From: Nipponacmea schrenckii | Lineage: Eukaryota; Mollusca; Gastropoda; Lottiidae | Length of the DNA stretch: 64,000 nt | Direction: 5' to 3' | Assembly (NCBI GenBank): GCA_030562195.1 | Contig: CM060202.1 | Coordinates: forward strand, 17,718,317 to 17,782,316 | Shown here: one piece after another, positions 60,822-64,000 of the stretch | How positions within the stretch are numbered: the first letter of the stretch is position 1 | Layout: each line of letters begins with the position of its first letter | The notes under the pieces: model-generated | What the model was told of the DNA's origin: nothing | What the model saw: the letters and a program-made list of their open reading frames with translations, nothing else | Databases searched by the model: none | Position numbers and translations under genes: made by a program

Positions 60822-61299
60822 CGAGGGGCACTCCTAAAATTTTTTAGATATTCATTCCCTTTTTATAGGAATGTTCTGACGTTACTCATGATTGAAGTCT
60901 AAAACATAATTAATTGATGTGACGTTCCCCATTTCTTGTGTGACGTGGTTCATTCTTGAGGATTTAACTGTTTTCAAGACAGATACTTAAAGTACTTGAA
61001 AGAATGTGAACTTTTGATTTTCTGGCTGAGAATGGACTGCAATCGGTGTCTCATTCACCCCGACCCGGCCCTAGGGGACTGCTTTCTGTTCCCATACTCA
61101 TTTTTCTAGTCACGAATAGGACAGGATTTAGTACAAAAGAACATTCGAACATTTCTGCAATTTGGCGTTTTCGCCAAGTGGTTCCACAGCATGCATCGAT
61201 GTGTGGAAAGTGGTGGAGGTTACTTTAAGAAAACCTGTGTATTTTTTTCCAAATAAAATGTGTTCATACTTTGTCTCAAAACTTTCGGACTGCCCCTCG
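60822..61299 (+). mobile_element. mariner (Tc1/mariner) remnant, 478 bp
   Basis: Inverted ends CGAGGGGCA(C/G)TCC(T/G)AAA, flanked on both sides by TA (60820-60821, 61300-61301). Inside are remnants of the transposase C-terminal half in shifting frames: a degraded form of the PPYSPDLAP-type motif near 61045-61085 (HSPRPGPRGLLSVP) and HRCVESGGGYF near 61195-61225, the usual mariner C-terminus. The N-terminal DNA-binding part is deleted. Confidence 0.85.
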
Positions 61300-61301
61300 T
61301 A

Positions 61302-62024
61302 TAAGTAATTACTCTGTCAGACAAATTTATCAAATACCAATTAAAATGATTTGTACTATTTTATTTAATCTTGTTTTGTAGAATCATAAAACAGTGAATC
61401 TGGAATTGTTTCTATTTATTATTACAGTGTTGTCCTATTGTTACAGTCCTGTCAATGCATCAATCTGTAGACAGTTCTTAAACATTATATACTACATGTA
61501 TTTGGAGATGACTGAAAAATTGCGTAAATATTGTGTGTGCATCTTAGTTCTTACGGGTCTTAGTTAAAGTAACTTGCCCAGCAAATGCTAAGTTGCTTTT
61601 TCTCTTCTTTAGTCTTTTCTTTTAAGTGCTACTTATTCATTGTGACCATTTTACGTTTTTCTATATTTCTACTGCTTGGGCTGTGCCCACCTCTCCCTTT
61701 TGGGGCCATTATTGTGTAATATGAGTAAAATAAAAGAGAGCACAGGTCAAACTTGTCAGAGCCATATACAGCTCTGAACCTTGCGACTATCAAATCTCCA
61801 GAACAACTAAATATAAATTTCAATGTGATTTCAACGACTTATTTAAAGTCTTGATTTGATTAACCTGGCTCCATCCGATCGTTGAAAAATTGCCAATCTA
61901 CCTCTGTCTACCTTATGTTTAAAGGAACATGATCTAATAGTCACATCTATATGAAGAGGATTGCCCGTTTAAAACTTTTATACATATTAATGAGGGAAAA
62001 CACTGTTTTTAGGATATCAAGAAT
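61302..62024. other. Intergenic between convergent genes
   Basis: No supported gene. A 26-codon minus reading near 61640-61720 (MAPKGRGGHSPSS...) has no recognised family. Confidence 0.45.
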
Positions 62025-62030
62025 TTTATT
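62025..62030 (-). promoter_or_regulatory. Polyadenylation signal AATAAA of the cysteine-rich gene
   Basis: AATAAA on the minus strand about 31 nt after the stop codon at 62061, implying a very short 3' UTR. Confidence 0.65.
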
Positions 62031-62060
62031 TAATTCATTATAGAATAATTTCCAAAATGA

Positions 62061-63516
62061 TTAATTGTTGCAATTGCATTCCCTGGTTCCGGCGTTCAGT
62101 ATAAGGCCTTTCTTCTGACAGTTTGCGCAGCATAACTTTAAGCCATTTGCACTTCCAACGTATTTGGGATCACAGTCGTTACATTGAGAACCCTGCCAAC
62201 AGTTGCCTGTCCACTTTGGCTGAGGGACTGAAAATAGATAATTAAATTTCTAAAACTTAAACTTTTTATCGCATTCATTGTATAATATTTCTTTTTGACA
62301 AGATCGAAAAATTGACATCAATATTAAATACTGTTGAAATATTGGTATTCAATGATGAATAATTATAATCATGGAATGATTTGCCTTTTACACTAAATGG
62401 TAACTAGAATAACTACACTTACCACAATTGCATGTATAGGTCGTTTGTCCACCGTTAACATTTTTCGTCCATTCCACTTTGTCGGAATTATTGTTGCAGC
62501 AAATTGGCATGCCATTTAAATGGCCTTTAGCTTGTCTTAGAAGTGGGTTACATTGCTCGCCTTTCAAACACGTCCCTGTGACACCTGGAAGCAGTTACAG
62601 TTAGTTGTAATTGGATAAAGGTCAAACTCATATGAATTCTTTCTTAATGGAGAATGGAGATTATTCAAAAAATGAAAATGAAATAAATGGAGTTTTACAT
62701 CCTTCCGTACCGAATTGGATAATAAAGACAGGCAACGCCATTCATTGTGCAATGAGGGACATTTTGCCAGGACAGCGGCATCAGCCTACTCTTTTCGCGT
62801 TTCCAAATGTCGAGGGATCTTTAATATACACAGCCTGTGGCACCTGGGGCCTCGGTTGAAGCTTAATTAAGAGCAATAACGTATACGAACATAATAAAAT
62901 ACACCATTACTTGTTGTCACTTCACTATATCATTAAATTATGGGTATGAAAAAGAAGTTACTTACGAATATAGTCACAACTACAAAATGCTGAGTTTGTA
63001 GCAGTTGCACTGCCGGCACGGACATATCTACTGCACTTAACTGAGCCAGATGGTGGACAACAGACGTCCAAATTTCTCGCTGGAAGTCCAGGTTTTTGAA
63101 CATTTACTACCTTCTTATTACAACTACAATTTCCGATTTGACAATTAGCTGCAAAGGAAAATAAATGTGCATAAATATGAAATATTGCTGCAATGTGTTA
63201 TAGTTAATTTTCTATGGGTATGACATAAAGATATAATTTTCTTGAAGTTCTAACTATAATAAAAACCAATATCCATGTAACATAAGACAAGTGGTAAAGT
63301 TTGCTGGAAATTTTTTTAGCAATTGACAATAATACAATTGTTTCAGTAACCAATGACATGTTCTTATTATCTTCAAAGTGTGTGATATGGAAATAGATGA
63401 TTTTTTTTAAAATGTGCATTTTAAAAATATTAAAAGGACTGTGTATTGTACTTACTGGATTCTCCAAGTCCTACTAACATACAGGTCAATGCGATTCCAA
63501 TGAGTGCTGGATACAT
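62061..63516 (-). CDS. Secreted cysteine-rich protein with three repeated modules
   Basis: Exons on minus: 63516-63456, 63148-62966, 62584-62423, 62227-62061; all introns GT-AG and phase 1; the joined frame is 190 aa. Exon 1 is a signal peptide (MYPALIGIALTCMLVGLGES). Each later exon encodes one module with a shared C-x(4-5)-C ... CC ... CxC layout: C23, C28, CC50-51, CxC 76-78; C87, C93, CC110-111, CxC 133-135; C145, C151, CC168-169, CxC 186-188. Exon 2 also has C30 and C59, exon 4 C154 and C172. The modules are otherwise diverged. A 5' UTR exon ending at 63957 (donor GTGAGT at 63956) and an acceptor (TTCACAG) at about 63533 are likely. I do not recognise the family; an extracellular disulphide-rich role is inferred from signal and cysteines only. 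Confidence 0.85.
62600..62870. repeat. GC-richer block in intron 2, possible old repeat
   Basis: On minus: GAGGCCCCAGGTGCCACAGG, then GTGTATATTAAAGATCCCTC, GACATTTGGAAACGCG and AAAAGAGTAGGC. Composition differs from the surrounding intron and the text looks like a dispersed repeat consensus, but no boundary or second copy is present here. Confidence 0.3.
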
Positions 63517-63956
63517 TTTGTTACTTCAATCTGTGAATAAGAACATGATATCGGTAATTCAGGATAGTTCCATAAATTGTATTTAGTATAAGATCTCTAT
63601 TAAAAATTAATGTAATTGAAAATGACTCCCAGTCTCTAAAATGGTTATAATTAGGGATAGAACTTTCTTACTATCTACATTGCCGTATATTATAATTAAT
63701 ACAATAATTTGATCAATCGAACATTCAGATTCAATTTTGTCAAAGAATTTGGTTCGATACTTAACCACAAATTATATTCTGAACGAAATATTAATAGAAC
63801 TGCATAATAAGTTTTAATTTGAATTGATTTAAATTTTCTCCAAGTTTTAAAACATTATATTTAAAGTTTTAAAGTTGAAAGATATCAAAATGTTGTTTTA
63901 AATATTGATATAACTTTTTAGATGGCAAGAATCTGGACTAAAATAATTGTACTCAC

Positions 63957-64000
63957 CACATAAAATTCAACCGATGAATGCTTCAGCTTACAATAAATGA
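63957..64000 (-). other. Likely 5' UTR exon of the cysteine-rich gene
   Basis: Sequence up to a strong donor (TGTG followed by GTGAGTAC on minus at 63956) with a matching acceptor at about 63533, 16 nt upstream of the ATG. Continues beyond the window or starts near its edge. Confidence 0.5.

Noticed and set aside
62611..62859. 82-codon plus-strand ORF
   Set aside because: Falls in an intron of the cysteine-rich gene and overlaps a repeat-like block.

Overview
The window is AT-rich animal nuclear DNA, most likely from a mollusc or another lophotrochozoan. It has intron-containing genes, eukaryotic tRNA genes, an APE-type LINE and 'pearl/CvA-like' elements that carry ACGG microsatellites and ~150-165 bp satellite units. 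Three runs of exactly 500 N (8102-8601, 28810-29309, 44406-44905) are scaffold gaps. Most of positions 1-53,990 is nested transposable elements; 54,000-64,000 is mainly host genes.

Host genes. (1) A five-exon DHHC palmitoyltransferase of the ZDHHC23 type, + strand, 54351-58321, 426 aa with all splice phases consistent. (2) A four-coding-exon secreted cysteine-rich protein, - strand, 62061-63516, 190 aa, three cysteine modules on phase-1/phase-1 exons, lying tail-to-tail with the first gene. (3) A C-type-lectin gene, - strand, of which only two 5' coding exons are visible (23925-24104, 24691-24994). It lies in a ~4.5 kb tandem duplication whose second copy (27634-27937) lost the lectin exon. 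(4) Five tRNA-Pro genes, - strand, 44953-46036, with anticodons CGG, AGG and TGG.

Mobile DNA. The dominant signal is a set of non-autonomous rolling-circle elements of Helitron2/Helentron type, called here F1-F4 (plus the pearl-like F5). In element orientation each starts with TT(G), a ~11-bp hairpin ('tag'), a shared TTTGTTTTCG-like scaffold and a poly-T run. Each ends with one inverted copy of its own tag, a small hairpin and CTAG, followed by TT. The tag differs between families but matches between the two ends of a family. The terminal 3' hairpin also differs in sequence while keeping its pairing. F4 was found by applying this rule. Elements are nested in each other's poly-T runs and joined end to end at 10147/10148, 14579/14580, 51367/51368 and about 53661/53662. 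I see no Rep/helicase ORF, so none looks autonomous.

Other elements: an APE/RT LINE with a broken ORF (about 2670-6651), two other LINE pieces (19201-19423, 20857-21275), a hAT element with an 8-bp target duplication (31168-34400), a THAP-bearing element with an AT target duplication (40724-43843, ISL2EU-like), a TTAA-flanked MITE (36127-36586), a mariner remnant (60822-61299), a TIR element (8879-9948) and a Polinton-type integrase fragment (35516-35692). Layout: 1-1826 F3; 2670-6651 LINE; 8602-20845 nested F1/F2/F3; 20846-23862 LINE piece, F5 and minisatellite; 23925-28523 lectin gene and its duplicate; 31168-34400 hAT plus F5; 36838-43956 F3 with two nested insertions; 44953-46036 tRNA-Pro cluster; 49343-53661 F4 with nested F1 and F2; 54351-58321 ZDHHC23; 60822-61299 mariner; 62061-63516 cysteine-rich gene.
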